A stretch of 64,000 nucleotides of DNA from Stappia sediminis (GCF_009826895.1 NZ_WUMV01000008.1:124001-188000); one strand, 5' to 3'; counted from the first letter of the stretch, positions 16,767 through 27,495 are shown. Notes: generated from the sequence alone by a model not told the origin. Made by a program: numbers and translations.

Positions 16767-18299
16767 TCACAGGGATTTCAGGAAACGAACGAGCACGTCG
16801 CGGTCTTTTTTCTCAAGCGACGCATAGGCATTTTTCGCCGGTTCCGCCTCGCCGCCGTGCCAGAGGATCGCTTCTTCCAGCGTCCGCGCGCGCCCGTCAT
16901 GAAGATAGCTTTCCTGCCCGCTCACCGTTTCCGTCAGGCCGATGCCCCAAAGCGGCGGCGTGCGCCATTCCGCCCCGCTGGCGCTGCCGACCGGGCGGTT
17001 GTCGGACAGCCCCTCGCCCATGTCATGCAGGAGGATGTCGGTGTAGGGCCAGATGAGCTGGAAGCGATGCGCCTTTATGTCCGCCTTGCGCGATGTCACA
17101 TATTTCGGCCGGTGACAGGAGGCACAACCGAGATCGTGAAAGACCGCCTTTCCGGCAAGGACTTCAACGTTATCGACATCGCGGCGTGCGGGAACGGCGA
17201 GATTGCGCGAATAGAAATCGACAAGCCGCATCACCGGATCGGGTGCCTCGCTCGCCCCGAGATGCGCCTGTTCGCCCGTCGGCATGACGCGGCATTCCGT
17301 CTGCGCCTTGGTACAGTCGCCGTAGTTCAGGGGCACATCGGGCGTGGAAATGCCAATGTCGCCGGCAAACGCCCCGGCGGACTGGGCGCGCACGGAAGGA
17401 GTGGACGCCTTCCACCCGTAACGGCCGATTGTTCTTTCCCCCGTCGCGGGATCCGGCACCCAGCTGATGCGGCCCGAGATGCCGTCGCCGTCGGCATCCT
17501 CAGGATCGGCCATCGCAAGGATGTCGCCCGGGTGGATCGCCTGGATAAGGCCGAGGCCGATCATCTGCGGGGCAACGCGCGGCGAAGTCATGACGTCATC
17601 CGCCATCGGCCCGAAGCCGAGGTCCGTCATGCGATAGGTCGGCTTTCTGAGCGAAACGACGGTTCCGTCGCCGAGCGTGACGCCGAATTCCTCATAGTCG
17701 ACCTCAAGCCGCCCCTCCGACTTCAACCCCGGCACGGCGAAGGTCTGGAACTGGCCGCCGTAGGTCGGCTCCGGAATCGATAGCACGGCGCCGCTTTCGA
17801 CCGCTTTCCTCTGCTCCTCCGTCTTCGGCGGAACGGAAAGACGCAGGAAGAGAGCCACCGCATCCTCCCCCTCGCGCGGCGGGTGGCCGCGACCGTCTTT
17901 CAAATGACAGCCCTGGCAGGAGCGGGCGTTGAAGAGCGGCCCGAGCCCGTCCGAGGCTTGCGTGGAAGAGGGCGACGACACCCAGAGCTTGCGGAAGAGA
18001 CCGTTGCCGACCGCGAAATCCTGCTGCTCCTCGAACGAAAGGTTCTGGGAAGGATGGGAGAAGGCGTTGGCGTTGATGTGCTTTTGCGACGTCGCGGCGC
18101 CTGCGCTCATCCGCTCGAAGGGCTCCGCCTTTTCAAGGTCGACATCCGACTTCAGCACCCTTGCAACGCGGGCGCGGTCCTTCGGGATCAGGTCATCGCG
18201 ATGAGCAAGCGGACCGGCGTCGCCCGCAAGCGTGGGAACGGAGAAAAGCCCGAGCGCGAAAAGCCCGGAGGCGAGGATCGGAAGAGATTTCTTCAGCAT
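16767..18299 (-). CDS. Di-heme oxidoreductase family protein (DUF1111)
   Basis: 510 residues with a signal peptide (MLKKSLPILASGLFALGLFS...LAG). Two c-type heme sites are visible: CQGCH at about 128-132 and CASCH at about 392-396. A DADGDGISGR loop near 270 looks calcium-binding. The family is related to di-heme peroxidases and is usually co-encoded with imelysins and DUF1513, as here. The role is probably periplasmic redox chemistry supporting iron uptake. It lies between the two imelysin genes in one minus-strand operon. Confidence 0.88.
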   Translation of the reverse strand: MLKKSLPILASGLFALGLFSVPTLAGDAGPLAHRDDLIPKDRARVARVLKSDVDLEKAEPFERMSAGAATSQKHINANAFSHPSQNLSFEEQQDFAVGNGLFRKLWVSSPSSTQASDGLGPLFNARSCQGCHLKDGRGHPPREGEDAVALFLRLSVPPKTEEQRKAVESGAVLSIPEPTYGGQFQTFAVPGLKSEGRLEVDYEEFGVTLGDGTVVSLRKPTYRMTDLGFGPMADDVMTSPRVAPQMIGLGLIQAIHPGDILAMADPEDADGDGISGRISWVPDPATGERTIGRYGWKASTPSVRAQSAGAFAGDIGISTPDVPLNYGDCTKAQTECRVMPTGEQAHLGASEAPDPVMRLVDFYSRNLAVPARRDVDNVEVLAGKAVFHDLGCASCHRPKYVTSRKADIKAHRFQLIWPYTDILLHDMGEGLSDNRPVGSASGAEWRTPPLWGIGLTETVSGQESYLHDGRARTLEEAILWHGGEAEPAKNAYASLEKKDRDVLVRFLKSL

Positions 18300-18609
18300 G
18301 CTTTCTTCACGACTTTTCCGTCAGCGGAGAAGGACGGGCCATTGCGGAGACAGCGGCCCGTCATGTTTGCCGGATATTTCATATGGATCGCAGGCCATCC
18401 GTCCAAGGCCTGCGATCCGGGGATGCGAGCGATCAATCGAAGTACCTCGCCAATCCCCCTCACCCGGTGCTTCGCACCGACCTCTCCCACCAAGGGAGAG
18501 GTGAGCGCGAGTTGCGAGGTATCGACCTGGGTGCGATGCTCAAATTTGCGGAACGCATGCAAAACGACCATCCGATCTCCCGTGCGCTCCGCCATTCCCG
18601 CTTTGCGGC
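18300..18609 (-). other. 310-bp spacer between first imelysin and di-heme genes
   Basis: No gene is supportable here. It holds one palindromic repeat (18454-18510). The spacer is unusually long for genes that otherwise look like one operon, so a processed or internally initiated transcript is possible. Confidence 0.6.
18454..18510. repeat. Palindromic repeat copy 4
   Basis: CCCCTCACC, then the inverted pair CGGTGC-TTC-GCACCG, then CCTCTCCC and GGGAGAGG around ACCAA. It is the longer form of the element seen at 5.97, 16.48 and 16.57 kb. It lies in the spacer between the imelysin and di-heme genes. Confidence 0.8.
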
Positions 18610-19884
18610 CTACTGGAAGACGGCGTCCACGTTGTCGAGGCTGTCGGAGCCTTCGAACGCGATCCCGTCCAGTTCAAGCGCCGCAACGGCGCGTTCTATC
18701 GCGCGGGTCTGGTCGACGAGACCGTCAATCACCGCCTGGACGACGGCATTGCCCTCGTCGTTGCCCTCGCCGATCATCTGGTCGTAGGCCTCGGTCGTCT
18801 CGGCGCGCGCCTTCATGGCAAGAGCCTTTTCGACCGTGGTCTCGATCTTCGCCGTGACTTCCTTCGCAAGCCCGGGATCCTTCGCGGCCACGAGATCGCG
18901 CAGCGAAGCACCCTTTGTCAGATCGCCGTCCGGCCCCTCGTAGCGGCCGAGCCAGACATTTTGAATGCCGAGCACGTCATCGAGATGCGACATATGCGTG
19001 TTGTCGGAGAAGCAGTCATGTTCCTCTTCCGGATCGTGCAGAAGGAGGCCGAGCTTCATGCGCTCGCCGGCAAGCTCGCCGTAGGAAAGGGAACCCATGC
19101 CGGTGAGAATGGTCGCGACACCGCCGCCTTCGCCTTTTTCGGCAAGCTCCTTGCGGGCAGCCCCTTCCGGCTGCCAGGCGTCCGCCATCTCCTTCAGGTC
19201 GGCAAGCAGAAGATCGGTCGCGGCCTTGAGATACTGAGCGCGTCGATCACAGTTGCCACCGGTGCAATTCGCTGGATCGAAGTCGCTCGCCGGGCGCGCA
19301 CCCGCACCGGCATCCGTGAAGTTCAGGTCCTGCCCCCAGAGCAGGAACTCTATCGCGTGATAGCCGGTCGCCACATTGGCCTCGATTTCGCCGGCCTCCT
19401 GAAGCTTTCCGGACAAGAGTGCCGGCGTGATCGTGCGCGCATCGATCGTCTCGCCGCCGAGCGTCAGGCTGGCGTTGGCGACGACATTGGCTGTGTAGAA
19501 CGGGTTTTCGGGCGATTCCGAGCCGTAGGTGTCAGCCACATAATCGATGAGCCCCTCATCGAGCGGCCAGGAGTTCACCTTGCCCTCCCAGTCGTCGACG
19601 AAAGCATTGCCGAACCGAAAGACCTCCGTCTGCTGGTAGGGACGGCGCGCTGCCTTCCACGCATCGCGGGCGGCGGCAAGGTTTTCTTCCGTCGGTGCGG
19701 CGAGAAGCGCATCGACCGCCCGTGCCATCGTTTCCGCCGTGTCGAGCGAATCCCGATAGGCGGCCTCGGCGATATCGGCGTAGGTCGTCAGCACGTCCCC
19801 GGCATGAACCTCGCCGTCGTGGGCGAAGGCAGGCGTCGCGACAAGGATAGCTGCGCTCGCGATGAGCGTGGCTTTCAGACGCAT
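18610..19884 (-). CDS. Imelysin-family iron-regulated protein
   Basis: 424 residues, first gene of the iron operon. Signal peptide at 1-21 (ending TPAFA), followed by an HDGEVHAG segment. The imelysin signature GxHxxE is intact as GYHAIE at 174-179, next to FLLWGQDLN. The family (IrpA/ICMP, PF09375) is periplasmic or outer-membrane linked and induced by iron limitation; peptidase activity is doubtful. The upstream region carries a RirA-type box about 280 bp before the start, supporting iron regulation. Confidence 0.88.
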   Translation of the reverse strand: MRLKATLIASAAILVATPAFAHDGEVHAGDVLTTYADIAEAAYRDSLDTAETMARAVDALLAAPTEENLAAARDAWKAARRPYQQTEVFRFGNAFVDDWEGKVNSWPLDEGLIDYVADTYGSESPENPFYTANVVANASLTLGGETIDARTITPALLSGKLQEAGEIEANVATGYHAIEFLLWGQDLNFTDAGAGARPASDFDPANCTGGNCDRRAQYLKAATDLLLADLKEMADAWQPEGAARKELAEKGEGGGVATILTGMGSLSYGELAGERMKLGLLLHDPEEEHDCFSDNTHMSHLDDVLGIQNVWLGRYEGPDGDLTKGASLRDLVAAKDPGLAKEVTAKIETTVEKALAMKARAETTEAYDQMIGEGNDEGNAVVQAVIDGLVDQTRAIERAVAALELDGIAFEGSDSLDNVDAVFQ

Positions 19885-20293
19885 TGGTGTTCCTTTCGGT
19901 CTTCTTGTTCGGTGGATTTCTTAATCCCGGCTCAATGCCGGACCGATGGCGGGACTTCTCCGAGCTCCGCAAGCTCGGGAACGCCAATGCGAGGCAAGCG
20001 GCCCGTGCGGGCGCTGCCGAAGGCGCAGCAGGAAAGCGCGGCAAAGGCGCCGCGCGAAACATTTCCAGATGACATCGCATCCTCCAATAAGCGAAGTTAA
20101 AGGCCCCGCCACCAAAGGGAGCGACGCGAAACAGCGCGCCGCATGCGCCACACAAAAATATAGCTGACTTTTATAGTCAAGTTTATTCTTCAAGAGTTTC
20201 AATAGGTTATAATCGTTCTAATGTGAAATAATTCTAATGAACATCGCCCGGAACTAAAGCCCGGCGAATGCCGGATGAAAATTCTCAGCTTTT
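19885..20293 (-). other. Upstream region of iron operon, no supportable gene
   Basis: 409 bp between the imelysin start and the MarR gene stop. The part nearest the gene is GC-rich and carries only overlapping short frames without family resemblance. The distal part (from 20158) is AT-rich and contains the TGA-N9-TCA site. This suggests a long 5' leader of about 250 bases or a lost small gene. Confidence 0.55.
20165..20179 (-). promoter_or_regulatory. RirA-type iron-responsive operator
   Basis: TGA-CTTTTATAG-TCA exactly fits the TGA-N9-TCA consensus of the rhizobial iron-responsive operator bound by RirA. It is AT-rich inside, as usual, and sits upstream of the imelysin/di-heme operon. RirA itself is not in the window. 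A single site match to a short consensus can occur by chance, but the gene content supports it. Confidence 0.6.
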
Positions 20294-20758
20294 TCAGCTC
20301 TTTCGCCCGACGAGCTGCAGGAGCGCGCGGTGCAGGCTCGCGCGAAGGTCGTCGTCGAGCGGGCTCATGAGTTCGGCCTCCGCCATGTGGATACGCTCCC
20401 GGATCGAAAAGAACCAGTCCGCACCCTCCGACGAGAGCGAATAGCCGACCTTTCGCGCATCGCCCCGAACGGGCGCGCGCAGGAGGATTTTGCGGTCGAC
20501 CAGAGGCTTCAGCGCCGTCGTCAGGACGGAAGCTGAGGTCGACATGGCGGCCGATACCTCGCGGTGGGTAACGCCTTCGTTGCGGGAGACGAGCTCAAGC
20601 ACCATGAACTGAAGCGGCGTGATGTCCTCATCCGCGAAGACGGCGGAAAACACCTGCTGGCCGCGCAGGAAGGCATGGCGCAGCAGATGCCCGACAAGAT
20701 CGTTCAGGATCCCGCAGTCGAGATCCGCAGGGGCCCGCGATGTGGCCGCTTCAGTCAA
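20294..20758 (-). CDS. MarR-family transcriptional regulator
   Basis: 154 residues with a winged helix: ITPLQFMVLELVSRNEGVTHREVSAAM then SVLTTALKPLVDRKILLRAPVRGDARK, the recognition helix and wing typical of MarR. It overlaps the 3' end of the flavin monooxygenase gene by 8 bp, so it is the last gene of a dctP-monooxygenase-marR unit and probably controls it. A perfect 9-bp palindrome upstream of dctP is a candidate site. The ligand is probably an aromatic compound, inferred from the neighbouring hydroxylase. Confidence 0.88.
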   Translation of the reverse strand: MTEAATSRAPADLDCGILNDLVGHLLRHAFLRGQQVFSAVFADEDITPLQFMVLELVSRNEGVTHREVSAAMSTSASVLTTALKPLVDRKILLRAPVRGDARKVGYSLSSEGADWFFSIRERIHMAEAELMSPLDDDLRASLHRALLQLVGRKS

Positions 20759-22019
20759 GTGTCGCCCCTAATGGCACGATCCGCTCCCTCGCGTTGAGCG
20801 CGTCGACGGCGAAGCCCGCCGTCTGCTTGTAGGCGTTCGCCGTTTCCTCAAGCTCCTGCCTGCTCATGACGTCATGGATATCGGCGAAGCCGTCCGGCGC
20901 CTTTTCCTCCACGATGTCGAGCACCTTATCCGGACCGTCGGCGCGATTGAGCATGACGACCTTCGCCGTTGCCGGACGCCGATCCGCCTCATAGGCGCGA
21001 AGGGCGGCAGGCGAGAGGCCGTGGACGAGAAGCTCGCGAGTAAGGACACGGGCATCCAGGATCGCCTGGCTCGCGCCGTTGGAGCCGATCGGGTACATCG
21101 CGTGCGCGGCATCGCCCATCAGCGTCATGCGCCCGAAGGTCCATTGCGGCAGCGGATCGCGGTCGACCATCGGATATTCGTAGATGCTTTCGGCGCCCTG
21201 GATGATCGCCGGCACGTCCAGCCAACTGAAATGCCAGTTTTCGAAGCTCGGCAGGAAATCCTCCAGTCTGCCCGGCCGGTTCCAGTCCTCCCGCCGCCAG
21301 AGATAATCGTCGGGAAACTTGAGATCCGCGATCCAGTTGATGAGCGAACCGTTCTCGCCCTCGTCGGCGATCGGATAACAGACGAACTTGCGGGGCTTGC
21401 AGCCGGCCATCGCCATCGTGCGCCCGGTGAGAAAACGCGGACCGCGGGTCACGCCGCGCCACATGACCGTGCCGCCCCAGGCGGGCGGCCCCTCGTCCGG
21501 ATAAAGTGCCGCGCGCGCGCTTGAGTGAATGCCGTCGGCGGCGATGAAGAGCGAGCCCGGCACCGTGCCGAGCGAAGCACCGTTCGCACGGTTCGCGAGG
21601 TCGACCTCCACGCCGTCACCCGTCTCGCGCCAGCCTTCGACAAAAGCGCCGGTGAGAACGGCATCTTCGCCGATGCGCCGCCGCACTTCGTTGAAGAGCA
21701 GCATCTGCAACTTGCCGCGATGGATGGAAAACTGCGGCCAGTTGTAGCCTGCCTCAAGCCCGCGCGGCTCCGACCAGATGAGCTTGCCATGAGTGGAGAA
21801 ATAGGCGACTTCGCGCGTGCGCAGGGCGATCCTGTCCAGGTCGGCGAGGAGGCCCATCTCGTCAAGCTCGCGCACCGCATGGGGCTGAAGGTTGATACCG
21901 ACGCCAAGCGGCTTTAGCTCCTCGACCGCCTCGAAAACCTTTACCGGGACACCGACCTCGTGAAGGCTGAGCGCCAGCGTCAGACCGGCGATGCCGCCGC
22001 CCGAGATGAGCACCGTCAT
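20751..22019 (-). CDS. FAD-dependent aromatic monooxygenase
   Basis: 422 residues, class A flavoprotein hydroxylase. FAD binding: VLISGGGIAGLTLALSL at the N-terminus, the DG motif ADGIHSSAR near 160, and the GD motif LMGDAAHAMYPIGSNGASQAI near 290. It is closest in appearance to flavin-dependent oxidoreductases of the salicylate/3-hydroxybenzoate/PhzS group. The substrate is not predictable. Co-transcribed with an upstream TRAP binding protein and a downstream MarR regulator, which suggests uptake and hydroxylation of an aromatic or carboxylate substrate. Confidence 0.88.
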   Translation of the reverse strand: MTVLISGGGIAGLTLALSLHEVGVPVKVFEAVEELKPLGVGINLQPHAVRELDEMGLLADLDRIALRTREVAYFSTHGKLIWSEPRGLEAGYNWPQFSIHRGKLQMLLFNEVRRRIGEDAVLTGAFVEGWRETGDGVEVDLANRANGASLGTVPGSLFIAADGIHSSARAALYPDEGPPAWGGTVMWRGVTRGPRFLTGRTMAMAGCKPRKFVCYPIADEGENGSLINWIADLKFPDDYLWRREDWNRPGRLEDFLPSFENWHFSWLDVPAIIQGAESIYEYPMVDRDPLPQWTFGRMTLMGDAAHAMYPIGSNGASQAILDARVLTRELLVHGLSPAALRAYEADRRPATAKVVMLNRADGPDKVLDIVEEKAPDGFADIHDVMSRQELEETANAYKQTAGFAVDALNARERIVPLGATLD

Positions 22020-22087
22020 GGGCTTGCCTCCGCAAAAAGGGAATGCGGAGCCCGGCTTCCGCCGGGCTCTCTTTATTGTGTATCGCC

Positions 22088-23122
22088 TCAGTTCCCTTCG
22101 GCGTATTTGGCGATCATGGCCCTGGCATCCTCGACCATCGCCGCGCCGTCATAGCCCTTGGCCGAGACATCCTCGATCCAGGCATCGACCACGGGGGCAG
22201 CCGCTTCCTTCCAGCGGGCGACCTCCTCGGGCGGGAGCTTGATGATCTCGTTGCCGGACTTCTCGGCAATCGCCATGCCCGGAGCATCGCCCTCGTCCAT
22301 CACGCGGCCGACCCATCTGGACACCTCGCGCCCGCTGTTGGCGTCGATCACCGCTTTCAGGTCGTCCGGCAGGCTTTCGTAACGATCCTTGTTCATGGTG
22401 AAGACGAAGAACGCCGTATAGAGGCCGCGGTCGCTGTCGAAGTCGGTATGGGTATCGACAAGCTCCGACACCTTGAGCGGTGCGGTGACTTCCCACGGGA
22501 TGACGGTGCCGTCGATAACCCCCTTCGACAGCGCCTCGGGCATGGCGGGAACGGGCATGCCGATTGCGGTGGCACCCAGCTTTTCCAGAAGTGCGGTGGT
22601 CTGGCGGGTCGGGCCGCGCAGCTTCAGCCCCTGCATATCCTCAAGCTTGTGAACGCCTTCGCCCTTCACATGCAAAAGGCCCGGCCCATGAACGTGGGCG
22701 GCGATCATATGCGTGTCCTTGAACTCGTCCTGCAGGTATTTCTCGTAGAAGTCCCAGGCGGCCTGGCTCGTGGCCTCCGCCTTCGCCGGCATGAAGGGAA
22801 GCTCGAAGGCTTCCGTGCCAGGGAACCGGCCGGGCGTATAACCGGGCAGCGTCCAGATGATGTCGACGACGCCGTCCTTCGCCTGATCGTAGAGTGCGGG
22901 AGGTTTTCCGCCGAGCTGCATGGCGGGATAGACCTCGACCTTGATGCGCCCGTCGGACTCCTTTTCCACCTTCTCCGCCCAGGGCGTGATGAAGTTCTTC
23001 GGCACCGGCGCCTGCGGGGGAAGGAAGTGATGCACGCGCAGCGTCACCTCCTGCGCATGGGCATTCGCCGCAGCAAAAAGGATCGCCGCGCCCGCAAGGG
23101 CGGCTTTCAGGAAACGCTTCAT
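22088..23122 (-). CDS. TRAP transporter substrate-binding protein, DctP family
   Basis: 344 residues from ATG 23122, which follows GGGAGGAAAATC. The signal peptide MKRFLKAALAGAAILFAA...AHAQ is clear, so the longer frame to 23308 is rejected. The DctP core has the conserved substrate Arg region (GLKLRGPTRQTTALLEKLGA). No dctQ or dctM membrane gene is in the window, so it is an orphan binding protein or uses a permease elsewhere. First gene of the unit with the flavin monooxygenase and MarR. Confidence 0.9.
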   Translation of the reverse strand: MKRFLKAALAGAAILFAAANAHAQEVTLRVHHFLPPQAPVPKNFITPWAEKVEKESDGRIKVEVYPAMQLGGKPPALYDQAKDGVVDIIWTLPGYTPGRFPGTEAFELPFMPAKAEATSQAAWDFYEKYLQDEFKDTHMIAAHVHGPGLLHVKGEGVHKLEDMQGLKLRGPTRQTTALLEKLGATAIGMPVPAMPEALSKGVIDGTVIPWEVTAPLKVSELVDTHTDFDSDRGLYTAFFVFTMNKDRYESLPDDLKAVIDANSGREVSRWVGRVMDEGDAPGMAIAEKSGNEIIKLPPEEVARWKEAAAPVVDAWIEDVSAKGYDGAAMVEDARAMIAKYAEGN

Positions 23123-23453
23123 GATTTTCCTCCCGATCAGTCTTGTCTTTCCTACGTCCCGGATCCCGCCGGTTCGTCCGGGTTGCCAGGATCGTTTATC
23201 AGGTAAACGATCTTGGCCGACGTAATCTTCAACGTCAATCCTGGAACGAAAACGCGGCTGAAACGTTTGACACGGCAGACGGGAAAACGCCCGAAGCCGG
23301 GTTCTCAACAGACCTTGGAACCGGCCTCAAGACCACTCGGCGGCGCAGAATTCCGCGCCTGCCCGATCATTAGGCAAATGACGTATGGATAATGGGCTTG
23401 GGTTTGCCCGAAATCTTTGCAATGCTTTCAATAACAAGAACATCGGGGGTCGC
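23123..23453. other. Divergent intergenic region between dctP and Anbu operons
   Basis: 331 bp that must hold promoters for both divergent operons. The only feature I can point to is the palindrome at 23190-23212. No small gene is supportable. Confidence 0.6.
23190..23212. promoter_or_regulatory. Candidate operator, 9-bp palindrome
   Basis: GATCGTTTA (23190-23198) and TAAACGATC (23204-23212) are perfect inverted repeats around TCAGG, 68 bp upstream of the dctP start and 240 bp before the ATP-grasp gene. Length and symmetry fit a dimeric regulator. The MarR product of the same operon is the nearest candidate; a GntR-type regulator elsewhere is also possible. Confidence 0.5.
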
Positions 23454-24872
<1,419 letters not shown>

Positions 24873-24883
24873 AGAAAAAAGCC

Positions 24884-25831
24884 ATGCTCGGCAGAACCGC
24901 ATCCTCGCTCTTCTGGATGTCACGCTACAACGAGAGAGCGGAGAACATGACCCGCCTGCTCGAGGTGGCCTATCGCATCGCCATGACGCCGCGCTATGCA
25001 TCCGATGCCGAAGAGGACTGGCGCTCGACCCTGGTAAGTGCTGGATGCTGCTCGGGTTTCGAGGAAAAATACAGCGAGTTCACGCAGAAAAACGCGATCA
25101 ACTTCCTCCTGTTCGACCAGGACAACCCGTCCTCCGTGCGATCGTCCATCGAGCAGGCGCGGCACAACGCGCGTTCGGTACGCACCGCCATAACCTCCGA
25201 AATGTGGGAAAGCCTGAACGAAACCTATATCGGCTTTTCGGAAGTGCGCCCGCAGCACATGAGCGACGACAAGCTGCCCGACTTCCTCAACTGGGTGAAG
25301 CAGCGGGCCATGCTGTTCCGCGGCGCCCTGCTCGGCACCCTGATGCGCAATGACGGCTACTATTTCTCGCAGCTCGGCGCCTTCATCGAACGCGCCGACA
25401 ACACGGCGCGCATCCTCGACGTGAAATACTGGATCCTTTTGCCCGACAACGAGGTGATCGGCGGAAGCCTCGACACCTACCAGTGGTCGACCATCCTGCG
25501 GTCGGTTTCGGCCAACCGCAGCTACCGGCACGCCTACAGGGATTCCAGCCTGAAGGCCTTCAACGTGGCGGAGTTCCTGATCCTCAGAAAGGAAATGCCG
25601 CGCTCGCTCGCCTATTGCTACGACTGGATCGAGGACTGCATGGCCGACCTAACGGAAGGTTACGGCGAGAAGCTTCTCAGCCACGACATGGCGATCGACA
25701 CGCACGGTATCCTGACCCAACAAACGATGGAAGAAATCTTTCAAAGCGGCCTGCATGAATTCCTGACCGACTTCATCGCCCGCAACAACGGGCTCAGCCA
25801 CCAGCTGTCAGCCGACTACAACTTCGCCTGA
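24884..25831 (+). CDS. Alpha-E domain protein (COG2307)
   Basis: 315 residues starting MLGRTASSLFWMSRYNERAEN, the typical opening of this all-helical family. The open frame runs back to 23693 through the ATP-grasp gene, but that part is a shadow; ATG 24884, 11 bases after the ATP-grasp stop, is the start. ERADNTARILDVKYW and FLILRKEMPRSLAYCYDW are conserved helices. The proteins always accompany the permuted ATP-grasp and are thought to act with it in peptide modification. The biochemical role is unproven. Confidence 0.9.
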   Translation: MLGRTASSLFWMSRYNERAENMTRLLEVAYRIAMTPRYASDAEEDWRSTLVSAGCCSGFEEKYSEFTQKNAINFLLFDQDNPSSVRSSIEQARHNARSVRTAITSEMWESLNETYIGFSEVRPQHMSDDKLPDFLNWVKQRAMLFRGALLGTLMRNDGYYFSQLGAFIERADNTARILDVKYWILLPDNEVIGGSLDTYQWSTILRSVSANRSYRHAYRDSSLKAFNVAEFLILRKEMPRSLAYCYDWIEDCMADLTEGYGEKLLSHDMAIDTHGILTQQTMEEIFQSGLHEFLTDFIARNNGLSHQLSADYNFA

Positions 25832-25867
25832 ACGACAACGCTCAACCGACCGGGAGACGACAAGAAA

Positions 25868-26686
25868 ATGCGCCTCGCCGTCAATCACACGACCCGATAC
25901 CGCTACGGCGAGCCGCTGGCGCATACCATCCAGCAATTGCGCCTGACACCGGAGGACGGGCCGGCACAAAAGGTGATCGATTGGACGATCGAGGTGCCGG
26001 GTATCGACGAAGCCGCGACCTACCGCGACGCATTCGGCAATCTCGTGCATATCGTCAGCCACCGCGAGCCGATGAGCGAGGTCACGATCACCGCGCGCGG
26101 CATCGTTGAAACGCAGGACCTTTCCGGCGTCATCGGCAGGCCGCCCTGCCCGGCACCCGACATCGTCTTCACCCGCGAAACGCCGCTGACCAAGCCAAAC
26201 CAGGCGATCCGGCGCCTCGGCGCCCTTGCCGAAAAGGACGACATGCTTTCCGGTTTCCACGACCTGATGGCGGCGATCGGCGACAAGGTCATGTATCGTG
26301 TCGGCGTCACCGAGGTGCATGCCGCCGCCGCCGACGCACTGGCCGCCGGCGAAGGCGTGTGCCAGGACCATGCGCATATCTTCATCTCCGCCGCCCGGTC
26401 CATCGGCGTGCCGGCGCGCTACGTCTCCGGCTACCTGCTGTTGAGCGAAGAGCTGGAGTCCGAAGCCCATCACGCCTGGGCGGAAGTGTTGCTTCCGGGC
26501 CTCGGTTGGGTGGGATTCGACATTTCGAACGGCCTTTGCCCGACAGATCACTATATCCGGCTGTCCATCGGCCTCGATTCCCGTTCCGCGGCGCCGATTC
26601 GCGGGGTACAATTCGGCGGAATCGACGAACGCCTGCAGGTCGAGGTTTCCGTGTCGCAAGACCAGCAGCAATTCCAGCAGCAGTGA
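25868..26686 (+). CDS. Transglutaminase-like cysteine peptidase, Anbu operon
   Basis: 272 residues. The N-terminal beta domain opens MRLAVNHTTRYRYGEPLAHT. The transglutaminase triad is visible: Cys in AAGEGVCQDHAHIF (near 165), His in SEAHHAWAEVLLPG (near 205) and Asp in GWVGFDISNG (near 220). The family (COG1305) hydrolyses or transfers amide bonds. It lies between the alpha-E gene and Anbu, the canonical order, with 36 and 52 bp spacing. A Gln-rich C-terminus (QDQQQFQQQ) is a minor oddity. Confidence 0.9.
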   Translation: MRLAVNHTTRYRYGEPLAHTIQQLRLTPEDGPAQKVIDWTIEVPGIDEAATYRDAFGNLVHIVSHREPMSEVTITARGIVETQDLSGVIGRPPCPAPDIVFTRETPLTKPNQAIRRLGALAEKDDMLSGFHDLMAAIGDKVMYRVGVTEVHAAAADALAAGEGVCQDHAHIFISAARSIGVPARYVSGYLLLSEELESEAHHAWAEVLLPGLGWVGFDISNGLCPTDHYIRLSIGLDSRSAAPIRGVQFGGIDERLQVEVSVSQDQQQFQQQ

Positions 26687-26738
26687 ACCGTCTTGCGGCT
26701 GGCGTATTGGCCGCCGCGCTGACACGACAGGACGACAT

Positions 26739-27470
26739 ATGACCTATTGCGTGGGTCTGAAACTCGACCGCGGGCTCGTTTTCGCCTCCGACACCCGTAC
26801 CAACGCCGGCCTAGACAACGTCGCCACCTTCAAGAAACTGACCGTTTTCGAAAAGAAGGGAGAGCGGGTGCTCGTCCTTCTGTCGTCGGGCAACCTTGCC
26901 GTCACGCAAGCCGTCGTCAGCCTGCTTACCGAGCAGATGAACGACCCGGAAGCGAAAGGCCCCACACTGATGACGGCGGAGACCATGTTCCAGGCGGCGC
27001 GCGTGGTGGGAAGTGCGGCGCGTACCGTGAAGAAGATCGACGGCGAGCAACTTGAGGTGAACGCCGAAAGCTTCCTCGTCAGCTTCATCCTGGGCGGCCA
27101 GATCAAGGGCGAGGAGCCGCGCATCTTCCAGGTCTATGATGCCGGGAATTTCATAGAGGCAAGCGAGGACACGCCCTTCCTGCAGATCGGCGAGCACAAA
27201 TACGGCAAGCCCATCCTCGACCGGGTGACGCAGCACGACATGCGCCTGGGCCAGGCGGCGAAACTCGTGCTCCTGTCCTTCGATTCAACGCTGCGCTCCA
27301 ACCTTTCGGTCGGCATGCCGATCGATCTCCTGCTCTACAACACAGACAGCTTCACCGCCGAGCGCCAGATGCGCATCGAGAAGGACAACCCCTATTTCTC
27401 GCAGCTTTCGGAGCTCTGGTCTGAGAAACTGCGCGCGGCGGTGGCGGATATTCCGGATTTCGAGATCTGA
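26739..27470 (+). CDS. Anbu, proteasome-related Ntn hydrolase
   Basis: 243 residues, a proteasome-type beta-fold hydrolase. After Met removal Thr becomes residue 1 (TYCVGLKLDRGLVFASD); Asp17 sits at the expected place and a Lys pair at 31-32 matches the catalytic Lys position. Anbu forms open helical rings and is considered an ancestor of proteasome beta subunits and HslV. Last gene of the operon with ATP-grasp, alpha-E and transglutaminase, a set proposed to make and degrade peptide tags or small peptides. The substrate is unknown. Confidence 0.9.
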   Translation: MTYCVGLKLDRGLVFASDTRTNAGLDNVATFKKLTVFEKKGERVLVLLSSGNLAVTQAVVSLLTEQMNDPEAKGPTLMTAETMFQAARVVGSAARTVKKIDGEQLEVNAESFLVSFILGGQIKGEEPRIFQVYDAGNFIEASEDTPFLQIGEHKYGKPILDRVTQHDMRLGQAAKLVLLSFDSTLRSNLSVGMPIDLLLYNTDSFTAERQMRIEKDNPYFSQLSELWSEKLRAAVADIPDFEI

Positions 27471-27495
27471 TGACGCGCGCAGCCCACGCGTGACG

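Noticed and set aside
19885-20164. Small minus-strand gene (e.g. hemP-like) between the RirA box and imelysin
   Set aside because: Frames here are Arg/Ala-rich shadows that run into the imelysin gene in the wrong frame, without a ribosome site or a known motif.
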